A stretch of DNA of 64,000 nucleotides from CAIYZT01 sp031385445 (GCA_031385445.1 JANNBM010000056.1:62001-126000), one strand, 5' to 3'. Positions 24,525 through 33,291 are shown, counted from the first letter of the stretch. Translations and numbers: made by a program. The notes: generated by a model from the sequence alone, not told the origin.

Positions 24525-25487
24525 ATGACGGATCAATCAAACCCAGCCTCCACCGGCATCCTGCTCGCCATTGGCGGGGCGGTTGTGTTGTCCATGAACG
24601 ATCTGGCGATCAAAGCGCTTTCAGCTGATTACGCGCTGCATCAGGTGATCTTGCTGCGGGCGTTTATCGGGATGGCGCTGGTTCTGGCGGTGGCGTGGTT
24701 TTCAGAGGCCGGGCTGCGGCAGCTGATCACGCGGCGCAAGGGCGCCCATCTTTTGCGGGTCAGCATTGTGATGGTGTCGAACATCACCTTTTTCGTCGGC
24801 CTGTCGGTGATGCCCTTGGCGGATGCGGTGGCAACCAGCTTTGTCGCCCCGCTGTTCGTCACCCTCATGAGCGCGGTGGTGCTGCGCGAGCAGGTCGGCC
24901 CGCGCCGCTGGGCGGCGGTGGCGGTGGGGATGCTGGGGGTTGTCATCATGACGCGGCCGGGGGCGGGGGTTATTCAGCCGGCGGCAATCCTGGTGCTGAT
25001 TTCGGCCTTTCTTTACGCCTCCAGTCACATGATGACGCGCCGGATGCGCGATACGGAAAGTGCGATGGCGCTGAACTTTTATGTGCAATGCGGGTTCATC
25101 GTGGTCAGCACCACCTTTGGCCTGTTGGTCGGCGATGGCCATATGGCACAGGCGCCGGGCAGCACCTTTGCGTTTTTGTTCCGGCCTTGGCACTGGCCGC
25201 CGTTGGGCGATCTTTGGGCCTTTGCGGCGACGGGTCTGGCGGTTGGCGTCGGCGGTCTGATGATGTCGCAGGCCTACCGGACGACCGAGGCGGCGCTGGT
25301 GGCCCCCTTTGAATATGTCGGCATGCCGATGGCGATTTTCTGGGGGGTGGTGGTGTTCGGCACGGTGCCCGATACAACCGCATGGGCGGGGATTGCGTTG
25401 ATCTGCGGGGCGGGGCTTTATACGTTATGGCGGGAAACCGTGCGGAAAAAGGATGTGGATGTTGCAGCCCCAAGCGGTGATCTTTGA
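24525..25487 (+). CDS. DMT-superfamily (EamA) transporter
   Basis: A 320-residue membrane protein with ten predicted helices in two repeated EamA halves (LLAIGGAVVLSMNDLAIKAL at the start; AAILVLISAFLYASSHMMTRR at the second half). The family moves metabolites such as amino acids, nucleobases or riboflavin; substrate unknown. The 3-prime end overlaps the HAD hydrolase start by 29 nt, so the two are co-transcribed. Confidence 0.88.
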   Translation: MTDQSNPASTGILLAIGGAVVLSMNDLAIKALSADYALHQVILLRAFIGMALVLAVAWFSEAGLRQLITRRKGAHLLRVSIVMVSNITFFVGLSVMPLADAVATSFVAPLFVTLMSAVVLREQVGPRRWAAVAVGMLGVVIMTRPGAGVIQPAAILVLISAFLYASSHMMTRRMRDTESAMALNFYVQCGFIVVSTTFGLLVGDGHMAQAPGSTFAFLFRPWHWPPLGDLWAFAATGLAVGVGGLMMSQAYRTTEAALVAPFEYVGMPMAIFWGVVVFGTVPDTTAWAGIALICGAGLYTLWRETVRKKDVDVAAPSGDL

Positions 25488-26085
25488 CATAGGCAATGTG
25501 CTGACCCGCTGGCAACCTGAGGTGTTTTACGACCGGGTGATTGGCGCGGAACGGCGGCGGGCGCTGTTTGCGGCGGTCGATCTGCATCACATGAACGCGC
25601 TGATCGACGCGGGCGCGCTGTTTCGTGAAACGATCTATGATTGGGCCGAGCGTTATTCTGATTGGACGCCGGAAATCCGGCTTTGGTATGATCGCTGGAT
25701 CGAACTCGCCAGTCCGCGGATCGAGGGGGCGATTTCGTTGCAAAGGGCGCTGCGGGCAAGGGGGGTGCCGGTGTTCATGCTGTCAAACGCCAGCGCCATC
25801 GCCTTTGCCGAAGCCCTGCCAAAGATGGACTTTCTGCAAGATTTCGACCGGCGCTATATCTCGGGCGCAATGGGGGTGATCAAACCGGACCCCTTGATTT
25901 ATCAGATGGTCGAAGACGATTGCGGATTGGCGCCGGAAAGCCTGTTGTTTGTCGATGACCGTCCGGAAAACATCGTGGCGGCGGCACGGCGCGGCTGGCG
26001 GGTGCATCTGTTTGAAAGCTGGCAGGGTTGGGCGGGGCGGCTGGTGGCCGAGGGGCTGCTAAGCAACGAGGAGGCAGGGATATGA
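25459..26085 (+). CDS. HAD-superfamily hydrolase (subfamily IA)
   Basis: A 208-residue hydrolase with HAD motif I AVIFDIGNVLTRWQPE, motif II VFMLSNAS, the lysine in GAMGVIKPDPLIYQ and motif IV LLFVDDRPENIVAA. The motif I second Asp is replaced by Asn (DIGNV), as in several HAD-IA members of the YihX type. The start MLQPQAV is chosen because AAGGA sits seven nt upstream. It overlaps the DMT gene by 29 nt and the following gene by four nt. Confidence 0.88.
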   Translation: MLQPQAVIFDIGNVLTRWQPEVFYDRVIGAERRRALFAAVDLHHMNALIDAGALFRETIYDWAERYSDWTPEIRLWYDRWIELASPRIEGAISLQRALRARGVPVFMLSNASAIAFAEALPKMDFLQDFDRRYISGAMGVIKPDPLIYQMVEDDCGLAPESLLFVDDRPENIVAAARRGWRVHLFESWQGWAGRLVAEGLLSNEEAGI

Positions 26086-26981
26086 CATTTCAGATGGTGC
26101 CGGGAGAGGCAGAAGCGCTGCTGACATGGCCGGGGCTTTTGGCGGCGCTGGAGGCGGGGCACCGGCTCGCGAAGCCCGACATCAAGGATCTGTTCGTCTA
26201 TCGCGGCGCGGATACCGTCCTTGACCGCGCAACGTGGATCGACGGTCTGGGCGCGCTGGTAAAGGTTGCAACCGTGGTGCCGGGCAATGTCGCGCGCGGC
26301 AAGCCGACGGTGAACGGCGCGGTGACTTTGTTTGATGATGTGACCGGCGAGTTGACCGCGCTCGTGGATTTTCATCTGGTGACGAAATGGAAAACGGCGG
26401 GGGATTCGCTGTTGGCAGCCAGCCGACTGGCGCGCAAGGATGCGCGGCGGTTTCTGCTGGTTGGTGCGGGAACAGTGGCGAAATCGATGGTTTCGGCCTA
26501 TTCAAGCCTTTGGCCGGATGCCGAGTTTACTGTGTGGAGCCGGACGAGGGCCAGCGCCGAAGCGATGGGCCTTCCCGTTGCGGATGATCTGGAGGCGGCG
26601 GTACGGGGCGCGGATGTGATCTGCACCGCGACCCTGGCAACCGCGCCGTTGATCCTGGGCGAGTGGCTGCAACCGGGGCAGCATCTGGATCTGATCGGGG
26701 CCTATAAACCGGGGATGCGCGAGGTGGATGACCGCGCAATGCAGCGCGCGCGCCTGTTCGTCGATGCGCGGGCCACGACGGTGCATCACATCGGCGAGAT
26801 CATGGATCCGATAGCCTCGGGCGCGATCACCGAAGCGCATATCGTTGCGGATTATTATGACGATCCGGCAGGGTTCACACGGCGGTCGGGTGATGAGATT
26901 ACCATCGCGAAAAACGGCGGCGGGGCGCATCTGGATCTGATGACGGCAAGCTATATCGCCAAGGCTTGGGCCGCCCGCTAA
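26082..26981 (+). CDS. Ornithine cyclodeaminase / mu-crystallin family protein
   Basis: A 299-residue NAD(P)-dependent protein: N-terminal region with KVATVVPGN and GAVTLFDDVTGELTALVDFHLVTKWKTAG (a family signature, here given as its region), then a Rossmann domain with LLVGAGTVAKSM and ICTATLATAPLI. Family members act as ornithine cyclodeaminases, alanine or ketimine reductases, so the name does not fix the reaction. Strong ribosome site (GAGGAGG) and an ATGA-type overlap with the HAD gene indicate a three-gene operon from 24525. Confidence 0.87.
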   Translation: MTFQMVPGEAEALLTWPGLLAALEAGHRLAKPDIKDLFVYRGADTVLDRATWIDGLGALVKVATVVPGNVARGKPTVNGAVTLFDDVTGELTALVDFHLVTKWKTAGDSLLAASRLARKDARRFLLVGAGTVAKSMVSAYSSLWPDAEFTVWSRTRASAEAMGLPVADDLEAAVRGADVICTATLATAPLILGEWLQPGQHLDLIGAYKPGMREVDDRAMQRARLFVDARATTVHHIGEIMDPIASGAITEAHIVADYYDDPAGFTRRSGDEITIAKNGGGAHLDLMTASYIAKAWAAR

Positions 26982-26982
26982 C

Positions 26983-27067
26983 GCGGTTCAGATTTGCACG
27001 GAAACCAGAAATATCACACGTCAAACGGTCTTGATTTGGCGTCTGTATCCCCACAAACCTGAACCGC
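26983..27067. repeat. 85-bp element bounded by 14-bp inverted repeats
   Basis: GCGGTTCAGATTTG (26983-26996) and CAAACCTGAACCGC (27054-27067) are inverted copies with 13 of 14 matches. They enclose 57 bp without an open frame and lie between the convergent cyclodeaminase and lpxK genes. The ends look like terminal repeats of a small non-autonomous element, or the arms of a large hairpin serving as a bidirectional terminator. No target-site duplication is evident. Confidence 0.55.
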
Positions 27068-27075
27068 CCTTTGGC

Positions 27076-28050
27076 CTAAAGGCCCAACGTTTCCAGCGCG
27101 GCGTCAAGCGCGGTCCAGTCCTGAACCGCAAGCCGGACTGGCAGCGTCAGAACCTTGGGCCGAAAGGCAGGGGGCAGGCGGGTGGCGTCTTTTTCCGTGG
27201 TGACAAGAAGTGCGCCAAGCCGCATCGCATCCGCCTCCAGCCGCATCAAAAGGCCATCGTGCAGCGGTTGATGATCATCAAGCGCGACAGCCTTGACCAG
27301 CCGCGCGCCAAGACCGCGCAGGGTGGCAAAGAACTTTTCCGGGCGGCCAATGCCGGCAAACGCAATCACCCGCGCGCCGTTCCAATCCATTCCGGTGGTC
27401 AAGGGCAGGATCTGCGCCTCGCTGAGCGAAAGGGCGGGTTTGGCAAAGCTGGCGCGGGCGGCGGGCGGACCGATCAGCAAAAGGTGCTGCGCGCGGGCAA
27501 GTCCTGCTGGCACCGGCTCGCGCAGTGGCCCGGCGGGCAGGCAGCGCTCGTTGCCCCAGCCAAGTTCGGCGTCCACGACCAGAATGGACAGATCCTTGAA
27601 CAACGAGGGGTTTTGAAAACCATCGTCCATCAGGATTACCGTGGCCCCAAGATCCACCGCCAAACGCGCCCCTGCGGCACGATCACGCGCGATGACGCAA
27701 GGTGCGAAGGCGGCCAAAAGCAGCGGCTCGTCGCCTACATCGGCGGCCTTGTGGCGGGCAGGGTGGACGGCAACCGGGCCTTTCAGGCGGCCGCCGTGAC
27801 CGCGCGACAAAATCACAACCTTTTGGCCCCGCGCCAACAGCCTTTCGGTCAGCGCAATGGCGGTGGGGGTTTTTCCGGTTCCCCCGACAGAAAGATTTCC
27901 GATGCAAATCACCGGAACCCCGGCACGCAAACCGGGTCCGCTGACACGCCGCGCGGTCAGCAATGCGGTGATCCATGCCAGCGGGCCCAAAAGCCGCGCT
28001 TGCCAGCCGGGCGCATCGGGCGCTTTGAACCAGAATGCGGGCGGGCGCAT
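27076..28050 (-). CDS. lpxK: Tetraacyldisaccharide 4-kinase
   Basis: LpxK adds the 4-prime phosphate to form lipid IVA at the inner membrane. The 324-residue protein has an N-terminal helix that anchors it, the P-loop GNLSVGGTGKTPT (residues 51-63) and the conserved LMDDGFQNPSL motif. It begins MRPPAFWFKAP; the ATG overlaps the waaA stop by one base. Together with waaA it forms the lipid A-Kdo core step, and the two are almost certainly co-translated. Confidence 0.95.
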   Translation of the reverse strand: MRPPAFWFKAPDAPGWQARLLGPLAWITALLTARRVSGPGLRAGVPVICIGNLSVGGTGKTPTAIALTERLLARGQKVVILSRGHGGRLKGPVAVHPARHKAADVGDEPLLLAAFAPCVIARDRAAGARLAVDLGATVILMDDGFQNPSLFKDLSILVVDAELGWGNERCLPAGPLREPVPAGLARAQHLLLIGPPAARASFAKPALSLSEAQILPLTTGMDWNGARVIAFAGIGRPEKFFATLRGLGARLVKAVALDDHQPLHDGLLMRLEADAMRLGALLVTTEKDATRLPPAFRPKVLTLPVRLAVQDWTALDAALETLGL

Positions 28051-29243
28051 CAGGCCGATCCGTCCATAATCGCGCGGATCTTTGCGACGATGGTATCGGT
28101 CACTTCGACACCTTGCGACAGCACATCCCATGCCGCATGCGCCTGACGGGCCGCGCGGTCGGGCGACAACAGATCGGACAGGCCCGCCGAAAGATCATCC
28201 ACCGAGGCGACCATGCGCGCCGCAAGCGCCGAGCCGAGCGCCGCGTAAACCTGACCAAAGGCACCCGTGCGCGGCCCAAACAGGATGGCGGACCCGGTGG
28301 TCGCAGGCTCCATCGGATTGGCGTTGCAGCCCTGCCCCAAAAGACTGCCGCCTAAAAAGGTAACGGGCGCAAGGCGATACCACAGGCCAATCTCTCCGGG
28401 CTGGTCGGGGATGAAAACCTCGATCGTGGGGTCGGGTTCCTGCTCGGCGCTGCGGCGCGCGACTTGCCAGCCTTCGCCGCGCTCCATCCGGCTCGTCAAA
28501 ACGTCGGCGCGGGCCAGGTCATTGGGCACAAGGATCAGCAGCAGGCGGTGCGACAGGGCAAGCGCGGCGCGGTGGGCCGCGATCACCGCCTCTTCCTCTT
28601 CTTCGGGCACCGCCATGGCCAACCAGACCGGGCGCCCCGCCAGCAATGCCGCAAGCGAGGCGCGTTCCGCCTCCAGATAGGGCAACAGGATCGGCGCCTT
28701 TTCCAGCTTACCCAAGGTTTGCAACGTGTGCGCATCCGCCCCCGCCTTGCGAAAGGCGCGCTCTGCCACGGCGTCAGCGGGATAAATTTTGCGAAACTGC
28801 GTCAGCGTGCTGCGGATCAGACCCGGATACCATCCTTCCCGTCCGACAATCAGATGCGGCGCGCGGGCTTCGACCATCAAGGCGGGCAATTTGCGCATCG
28901 CCGCTTCGTTCAGCATGGCCGGGCGCAGCTCGCCCTCGGCGCAAATCAGAACCTCGGGCGACCAATAGTTCAGAAACTCCCGGCTGTCTGGCGCGGTATC
29001 GGGCGGCGGCGCCTGCACAACCAAACCGACGATGGATTGCACCAGATCCGTGGTCAACAGCACCACCACGCCGTCCTCTTCGACCAAACGGCGGCCAAGT
29101 TCGGCAAGACCGGATAAGCTTTCAGCGCCCGGCGCGTGAAGCCAGACCAACGGACCGGCAGGGCGCGGCGGGCGACCCTCGGCGCGGCCCGCATCGCGGC
29201 GGGCCCCCATGTTGTAAAGCGTCAGACCAACCGAATAGGCCAT
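28050..29243 (-). CDS. waaA: 3-deoxy-D-manno-octulosonic acid (Kdo) transferase
   Basis: WaaA (KdtA) attaches Kdo to lipid IVA. The 397-residue protein opens with MAYSVGLTLYNMGARR, shows VLICAEGELRPAMLNEAAMRKLPALMVEAR in its N-terminal lobe (quoted region around residues 93-122) and the C-terminal nucleotide-binding segment LAPVTFLGGSLLGQGCNANPMEPA, whose GGS/GG-NP-EP pattern is the GT30 hallmark. The N-terminal membrane anchor seems shorter than in the E. coli enzyme. It follows DUF4170 by 12 nt. Confidence 0.93.
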   Translation of the reverse strand: MAYSVGLTLYNMGARRDAGRAEGRPPRPAGPLVWLHAPGAESLSGLAELGRRLVEEDGVVVLLTTDLVQSIVGLVVQAPPPDTAPDSREFLNYWSPEVLICAEGELRPAMLNEAAMRKLPALMVEARAPHLIVGREGWYPGLIRSTLTQFRKIYPADAVAERAFRKAGADAHTLQTLGKLEKAPILLPYLEAERASLAALLAGRPVWLAMAVPEEEEEAVIAAHRAALALSHRLLLILVPNDLARADVLTSRMERGEGWQVARRSAEQEPDPTIEVFIPDQPGEIGLWYRLAPVTFLGGSLLGQGCNANPMEPATTGSAILFGPRTGAFGQVYAALGSALAARMVASVDDLSAGLSDLLSPDRAARQAHAAWDVLSQGVEVTDTIVAKIRAIMDGSA

Positions 29244-29255
29244 GCGCGCGCGTCG

Positions 29256-29492
29256 TCAGAGCTTCGTTTCTGGCGTCTCGGCGCCGCCATCTTCGCGCAG
29301 GCGGTCAAGCGCAGCGATGAAATAGCGGATATGGGCATTGTCCACCGTGCGCTGCGCTTCGGCTTTCCAGGCGCGGCGGGCGGTTTCGTAGTCGGGGAAA
29401 ATGCCCACGACATGCAGTTTTGACGGGTCCTTGAACACCGACTTCTGCGGCGAGATCAACTCTCCGCCAAAGACGAGATGAAGTTTGCTCAT
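29256..29492 (-). CDS. DUF4170 domain protein
   Basis: A 78-residue protein starting MSKLHLVFGGELISP and containing VVGIFPDYETARRAWKAEAQ and HIRYFIAALDRL, which match the DUF4170 family. This family is regularly found upstream of waaA/lpxK in alphaproteobacteria. No catalytic site is visible; function unknown. It is 12 nt from waaA and 21 nt from hslU on the same strand. Confidence 0.85.
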   Translation of the reverse strand: MSKLHLVFGGELISPQKSVFKDPSKLHVVGIFPDYETARRAWKAEAQRTVDNAHIRYFIAALDRLREDGGAETPETKL

Positions 29493-29513
29493 GTGAAGGC
29501 TCCTGACCAGACG

Positions 29514-30809
29514 TTAAAGGACATAGCGCACGATATCAGCGGACCGCGACAGCGCGCCGATATTGGCCTCGACAAAGGTTTCATCAACCTGAACGGACTC
29601 GCCGGATCGATCGGGGGCGGTAAAGGACAATTCTTCGAACACACGCTCCATCACGGTGTAAAGCCTGCGCGCGCCGATGTTTTCAACCGCGCGGTTCACT
29701 TCGGCGGCGATATGGGCCAGCGCCCGGATGCCGCCATCGGTAAAGGTAACGCTGACCTGCTCTGTCGCCATGAGGCCCGCATATTGACGTGTCAGCGCGT
29801 TTTCGGTTTCCGTCAGGATGCGCACAAAATCCCCCTCGGTCAGCGCCTGCAACTCGACCCGGATCGGCAGGCGGCCCTGAAGTTCGGGCAAAAGATCGGA
29901 CGGTTTGGCGGTATGAAACGCGCCCGAGGCGATGAACAGGATATGGTCGGTTTTCACCGGGCCGTATTTGGTGGAAACGGTTGTACCTTCGATCAGCGGC
30001 AGAAGATCGCGCTGCACGCCTTCGCGCGATACATCGGCGCCGCGCGCATCGGCGCGGGCGCAGATCTTGTCGATCTCGTCCAGAAAGACGATGCCGTTTT
30101 CCTGCACCGCTTCCAGCGCAGCCGCTTTGACCGCCTCGTCATCCAGCAGCTTGTCGGCCTCTTGCCCGATCAAAAGATCAAAGCTGTCCGCCACCGAAAC
30201 CCGTTTGCGGCTTGTGCGCCCGCCAAAGGATTTGAACATTTCCGCAAGGCCCTGCATCTGCGTTTCCATGCCGGGCACCGCGCCAAACATCGGCGGCGGG
30301 GCGGCGTCGGCCACGTCAATTTCAATCAGGGTCGCGTCCATCTCGCCCCGCTTCAGCTTGCCGCGAAACATCTCGCGGGTTTGCTCGCGGGCGTCTTTGC
30401 CGGCCAAGGCTTCGATCACGCGCTCTTCGGCGGCATGGCGGGCGCGGGCACGGACATCGTCGCGCATTCGGGCACGGGTGTCTGAAATGGCGGTATCGAC
30501 CAGATCGCGGATGATGCTGTCAACGTCCCGCCCGACATAGCCAACTTCGGTAAACTTGGTCGCCTCGACTTTCAGAAACGGCGCGCGGGCAAGCTTGGCC
30601 AGACGGCGGGCAATCTCGGTTTTGCCCACTCCCGTCGGCCCGATCATCAGGATGTTCTTTGGATAAACCTCATCGCGCAGATCATCGGGCAGGTTCTTGC
30701 GCCGCCAACGGCTGCGCAAAGCCACAGCTACGGCGCGCTTGGCGTCTTTTTGGCCGATGATGAAACGGTCAAGTTCCGAGACAATTTCGCGCGGGGTCAG
30801 ATCGGTCAT
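29514..30809 (-). CDS. hslU: ATP-dependent protease ATPase subunit HslU
   Basis: HslU is the AAA+ unfoldase of the HslUV protease. The 431-residue protein has Walker A GPTGVGKTE (57-65), Walker B GIVFLDEIDKI, the intermediate domain and the C-terminal sensor 2 region ending DIVRYVL, a tail that docks in HslV. It is separated from hslV by a DM13 gene on the opposite strand, so the classical hslVU operon is split here. Confidence 0.96.
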   Translation of the reverse strand: MTDLTPREIVSELDRFIIGQKDAKRAVAVALRSRWRRKNLPDDLRDEVYPKNILMIGPTGVGKTEIARRLAKLARAPFLKVEATKFTEVGYVGRDVDSIIRDLVDTAISDTRARMRDDVRARARHAAEERVIEALAGKDAREQTREMFRGKLKRGEMDATLIEIDVADAAPPPMFGAVPGMETQMQGLAEMFKSFGGRTSRKRVSVADSFDLLIGQEADKLLDDEAVKAAALEAVQENGIVFLDEIDKICARADARGADVSREGVQRDLLPLIEGTTVSTKYGPVKTDHILFIASGAFHTAKPSDLLPELQGRLPIRVELQALTEGDFVRILTETENALTRQYAGLMATEQVSVTFTDGGIRALAHIAAEVNRAVENIGARRLYTVMERVFEELSFTAPDRSGESVQVDETFVEANIGALSRSADIVRYVL

Positions 30810-30964
30810 TTGCGTCCTGTCGTGTTGCAGACCGATCAGATAAACAGCCCAGCCTGAAACGCAAGGGGATCACGGCCTTTGCCGCGCGATCAAAGATGCG
30901 AGAGCGGAGGTATCGCGGTTTTCAATCGCCTTCTACAGTCATGTTTCAGCAAGGGGACAATGCC

Positions 30965-31345
30965 ATGATCACAAGACGTATCTTATTGGCGGCAACGATC
31001 AGTTTGATGGGTGCCGCCGCCTTGGCCGACGAGGTGGTGAAGTCCGGGGCATTTGGCGGCGACAATGGCCACCAGACCAGTGGCGCCGTGCAGATCGTCG
31101 CGGTCAGCGGCGGTTTCGTCCTGCGCTTCGGCGAGGATTTCAGCCATGACGGCACCGCCCCGGACGCGACAATTGGTTTTGGCATGAACGGTTACAGCGA
31201 CGCTTTCAATCTTGGGCGGTTGCCGAACAATTCCGGCGCGCAAGAGTTCGCGTTGCCAGCCGGGTTTGATCCGGCCAAGGTCAACGAAGTTTACATTTGG
31301 TGCCGCCAGTTCAGCGTGAGTCTGGGGTCAGCAACGATCGAGTGA
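30965..31345 (+). CDS. DM13-domain secreted protein
   Basis: A 126-residue protein with a signal peptide (about residues 1-21, cleavage after ALA) and one DM13 domain. The family pattern is visible: a start GAFGGDNGHQTSG, a central LRFGEDFSHDGTAPDATIGFG, a LGRLPNNSGAQEFALP segment, and the end VYIWCRQFSVSLGSATI, in which the WC and GxA are diagnostic. DM13 domains are thought to act in redox or electron transfer; the ligand is unknown. A strong ribosome site (AAGGGG) precedes the ATG at 30965. It is inserted between hslV and hslU in the opposite orientation. Confidence 0.85.
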   Translation: MITRRILLAATISLMGAAALADEVVKSGAFGGDNGHQTSGAVQIVAVSGGFVLRFGEDFSHDGTAPDATIGFGMNGYSDAFNLGRLPNNSGAQEFALPAGFDPAKVNEVYIWCRQFSVSLGSATIE

Positions 31346-31354
31346 AGCGGGGCT

Positions 31355-31927
31355 TCAACCCGCCTTGATCCGCTCGACCGTCAGATTGCCATTGGTGAAC
31401 ACGCAAATCTCGGCCGCGATGGCCATGGCGCGGCGGGCGATGGCTTCGGCGTCCATGTCGGTTTCCATAAGGCCCCGCGCGGCGGCCAATGCGAAATTGC
31501 CGCCCGATCCGATGGCGGCAATGCCATGTTCCGGCTCCAGCACATCGCCAGCGCCGGTCAAAACGAACAGATCGGCGCCGTCCGTGACGATCAGCATCGC
31601 CTCCAGATTGCGCAGGTATTTATCCATCCGCCAATCCTTGGCCAGATCAACGCAAGCCCGCGCCAGCTGCCCCGGCGAGGCTTCCAGCTTTTTCTCCAGC
31701 CGTTCCAGAAGTGTGAACGCATCCGCGGTCGATCCGGCAAACCCGCAAACGACCTCGCCGCCCGCACCGCCACCCGGCATCAAGCGTCGCACTTTGCGGG
31801 CGCTGCCCTTGATCACCGTATTGCCCAGCGAAACCTGCCCATCGCCCGCAACCACGACCTCGCCGCCACGCCGCACCGCAAGAATCGTGGTGCCGTGCCA
31901 TCCGGGAAACTTGTCTTCGGCCATCAT
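31355..31927 (-). CDS. hslV: ATP-dependent protease peptidase subunit HslV
   Basis: HslV is the threonine protease core. The 190-residue protein begins MMAEDKFPGWHG followed by TTILAVRRGG, so Thr13 becomes the N-terminal nucleophile after removal of a 12-residue propeptide, as in other alphaproteobacterial HslV proteins. The GDGQV and GSGGN segments match the family. AGGAG precedes the ATG. A heat-shock-like promoter lies upstream. Two Met codons at the start make the N-terminus uncertain by one residue. Confidence 0.95.
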   Translation of the reverse strand: MMAEDKFPGWHGTTILAVRRGGEVVVAGDGQVSLGNTVIKGSARKVRRLMPGGGAGGEVVCGFAGSTADAFTLLERLEKKLEASPGQLARACVDLAKDWRMDKYLRNLEAMLIVTDGADLFVLTGAGDVLEPEHGIAAIGSGGNFALAAARGLMETDMDAEAIARRAMAIAAEICVFTNGNLTVERIKAG

Positions 31928-31946
31928 GCGCTCCTGTCGTTGACGT

Positions 31947-31977
31947 CTATATGAGGCCGCAGCGCTGGGCAGACAAG
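31947..31977 (-). promoter_or_regulatory. Candidate RpoH (heat-shock) promoter of hslV
   Basis: On the minus strand CTTGTC (31972-31977) and CCTCATATAG (31947-31956) are 15 nt apart, close to the sigma-32 pattern CTTGAA-N13/15-CCCCATnT. The -10 box ends about 20 nt from the hslV start codon. Position and gene function support a heat-shock promoter. Confidence 0.5.
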
Positions 31978-32014
31978 GCTTTCGCGCGATTGTCCGCCGC
32001 TCTACTCTGCCACC

Positions 32015-32914
32015 ATGAGCGTCTTGCATTTCTATTTGGGCGAAGGGGGCCGGGCGGCGGTTCTGGGGGGCCAGAAGCGGATGACCACCCATGTCAAAGC
32101 CGCGCTTGAAGCTGCGGGATGGACGGTCAGGCTGTGCCCTGCAGAAGCGCGCGCGCTGATCCCGGCGCAGGGCGGTTTTCATCTGGTGGTGAACGAGCAG
32201 GTGCCGTCGGACAACTGCCTTACCCTGCGCCGCGCCGGATGGGAGCCGTTTTGGCGGATCGAGCGGACCAATGACCGCTGGGACTGGGAAATTGCCGAGG
32301 CGGTGTTTGATCCGGCGCGCTGGGGCCATACGGACGCAGAGCGTTTCATGGGACATTGGCGCAAGCAGCTGTTTGGCGCGCGGCTGCTGACCACGGGCGG
32401 TGGGGTGTTTGTGCCGTTGCAAGGCAAGCTGACCCAAAGGCGGCATTTCCAGTCGGCCAGCCCGATAGAGATGCTGCGCGCCGTTGCGGTGCGATGGCCG
32501 GACCGGACGGTGATCGCAACGCTTCATCCGGGCGAGACATACACGGGCGAAGAGCGGGCTGTGCTGCAGGCGCTGTGTGCCGCGCTCCCGAACCTGAGGC
32601 TAAGCGAGGGCGGATCAGAGGCGGTTCTGCGCGGCTGCGATCTGGTTGTGACGGAAAATTCCAGCATGGCGCTGAAGGCTTATGTCGCGCAAAAGCCGGT
32701 CATGCTTTGGGCGCGGATGGATTTTCACCATATCGCGGCCTCGGTGCCAAGGCACGGTCAAGCGGCGGCGTTCGCGATGGTGGAAGCCGGGATGCAGCCC
32801 GATTACGGGCGCTATCTTTGGTGGTATTTCCGCGAAAATTGCCTGCGGACCTGGGACGACGGGGTGCAAGGGGCCATTCGCGAACGGTTGCGGGCGCTCG
32901 GCTGGCCAATATGA
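32015..32914 (+). CDS. Capsule-biosynthesis-like protein of unknown function
   Basis: A 299-residue soluble protein. The C-terminal half has HPGETYTGEE, CDLVVTENSSMALKAY and KPVMLWARMDFHHIA. This arrangement (a His-Pro motif, an ENSS loop and a conserved aromatic-charged region) recalls capsule polysaccharide proteins of the KpsC/KpsS type, but the match is from memory and incomplete. I do not assign a reaction. It is divergent from hslV and ends in a bidirectional terminator shared with trxA. Confidence 0.5.
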   Translation: MSVLHFYLGEGGRAAVLGGQKRMTTHVKAALEAAGWTVRLCPAEARALIPAQGGFHLVVNEQVPSDNCLTLRRAGWEPFWRIERTNDRWDWEIAEAVFDPARWGHTDAERFMGHWRKQLFGARLLTTGGGVFVPLQGKLTQRRHFQSASPIEMLRAVAVRWPDRTVIATLHPGETYTGEERAVLQALCAALPNLRLSEGGSEAVLRGCDLVVTENSSMALKAYVAQKPVMLWARMDFHHIAASVPRHGQAAAFAMVEAGMQPDYGRYLWWYFRENCLRTWDDGVQGAIRERLRALGWPI

Positions 32915-32944
32915 AAAGGCGCCCCGCGATGGGGGCGCCGTTTT
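32914..32944. terminator. Bidirectional terminator between the capsule-like gene and trxA
   Basis: GGCGCCCC (32918-32925) pairs with GGGGCGCC (32932-32939) over a 6-nt loop. AAAA precedes the stem (32914-32917) and TTTT follows it (32941-32944), so each strand has a T-run after the hairpin. It serves the two convergent genes. Confidence 0.8.
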
Positions 32945-32964
32945 AGGCAAAAGCCGAACAACGG

Positions 32965-33291
32965 TCAGATCGCCGATTGAATCCATGTGGCAAGCGCTGC
33001 CTTTGGGGCCGCGCCGACCTTGTTTGACACAACCTGACCGTCCTTGAACATGAACAATGCCGGGATGCCGCGCACGCCCAGAACGGCGGGGCTGTCGGGG
33101 TTTTCATCGACGTTCACTTTGACGATTTTCACCTTGCCGGCATATTCCGCCGCCAGCTCTTCCAAAGCCGGGCCGATCTGCTTGCATGGGCCGCACCATT
33201 CGGCCCAGAAATCCACCACGACCGGGATCGTGGATTGGCGCACTTCGGCATCAAAAGTGGCGTCGGTGACAGCGACGGTATTCGCGCCCAT
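32965..33291 (-). CDS. trxA: Thioredoxin
   Basis: A 108-residue cytosolic dithiol reductase with the active site WCGPC at residues 32-36, the DFWAEW lead-in and the cis-proline loop RGIPALFMFKDG. It begins MGANTVAVTD; a longer in-frame start at 33354 has no ribosome site. It is downstream of addA on the same strand, the usual order in this group. Confidence 0.97.
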   Translation of the reverse strand: MGANTVAVTDATFDAEVRQSTIPVVVDFWAEWCGPCKQIGPALEELAAEYAGKVKIVKVNVDENPDSPAVLGVRGIPALFMFKDGQVVSNKVGAAPKAALATWIQSAI

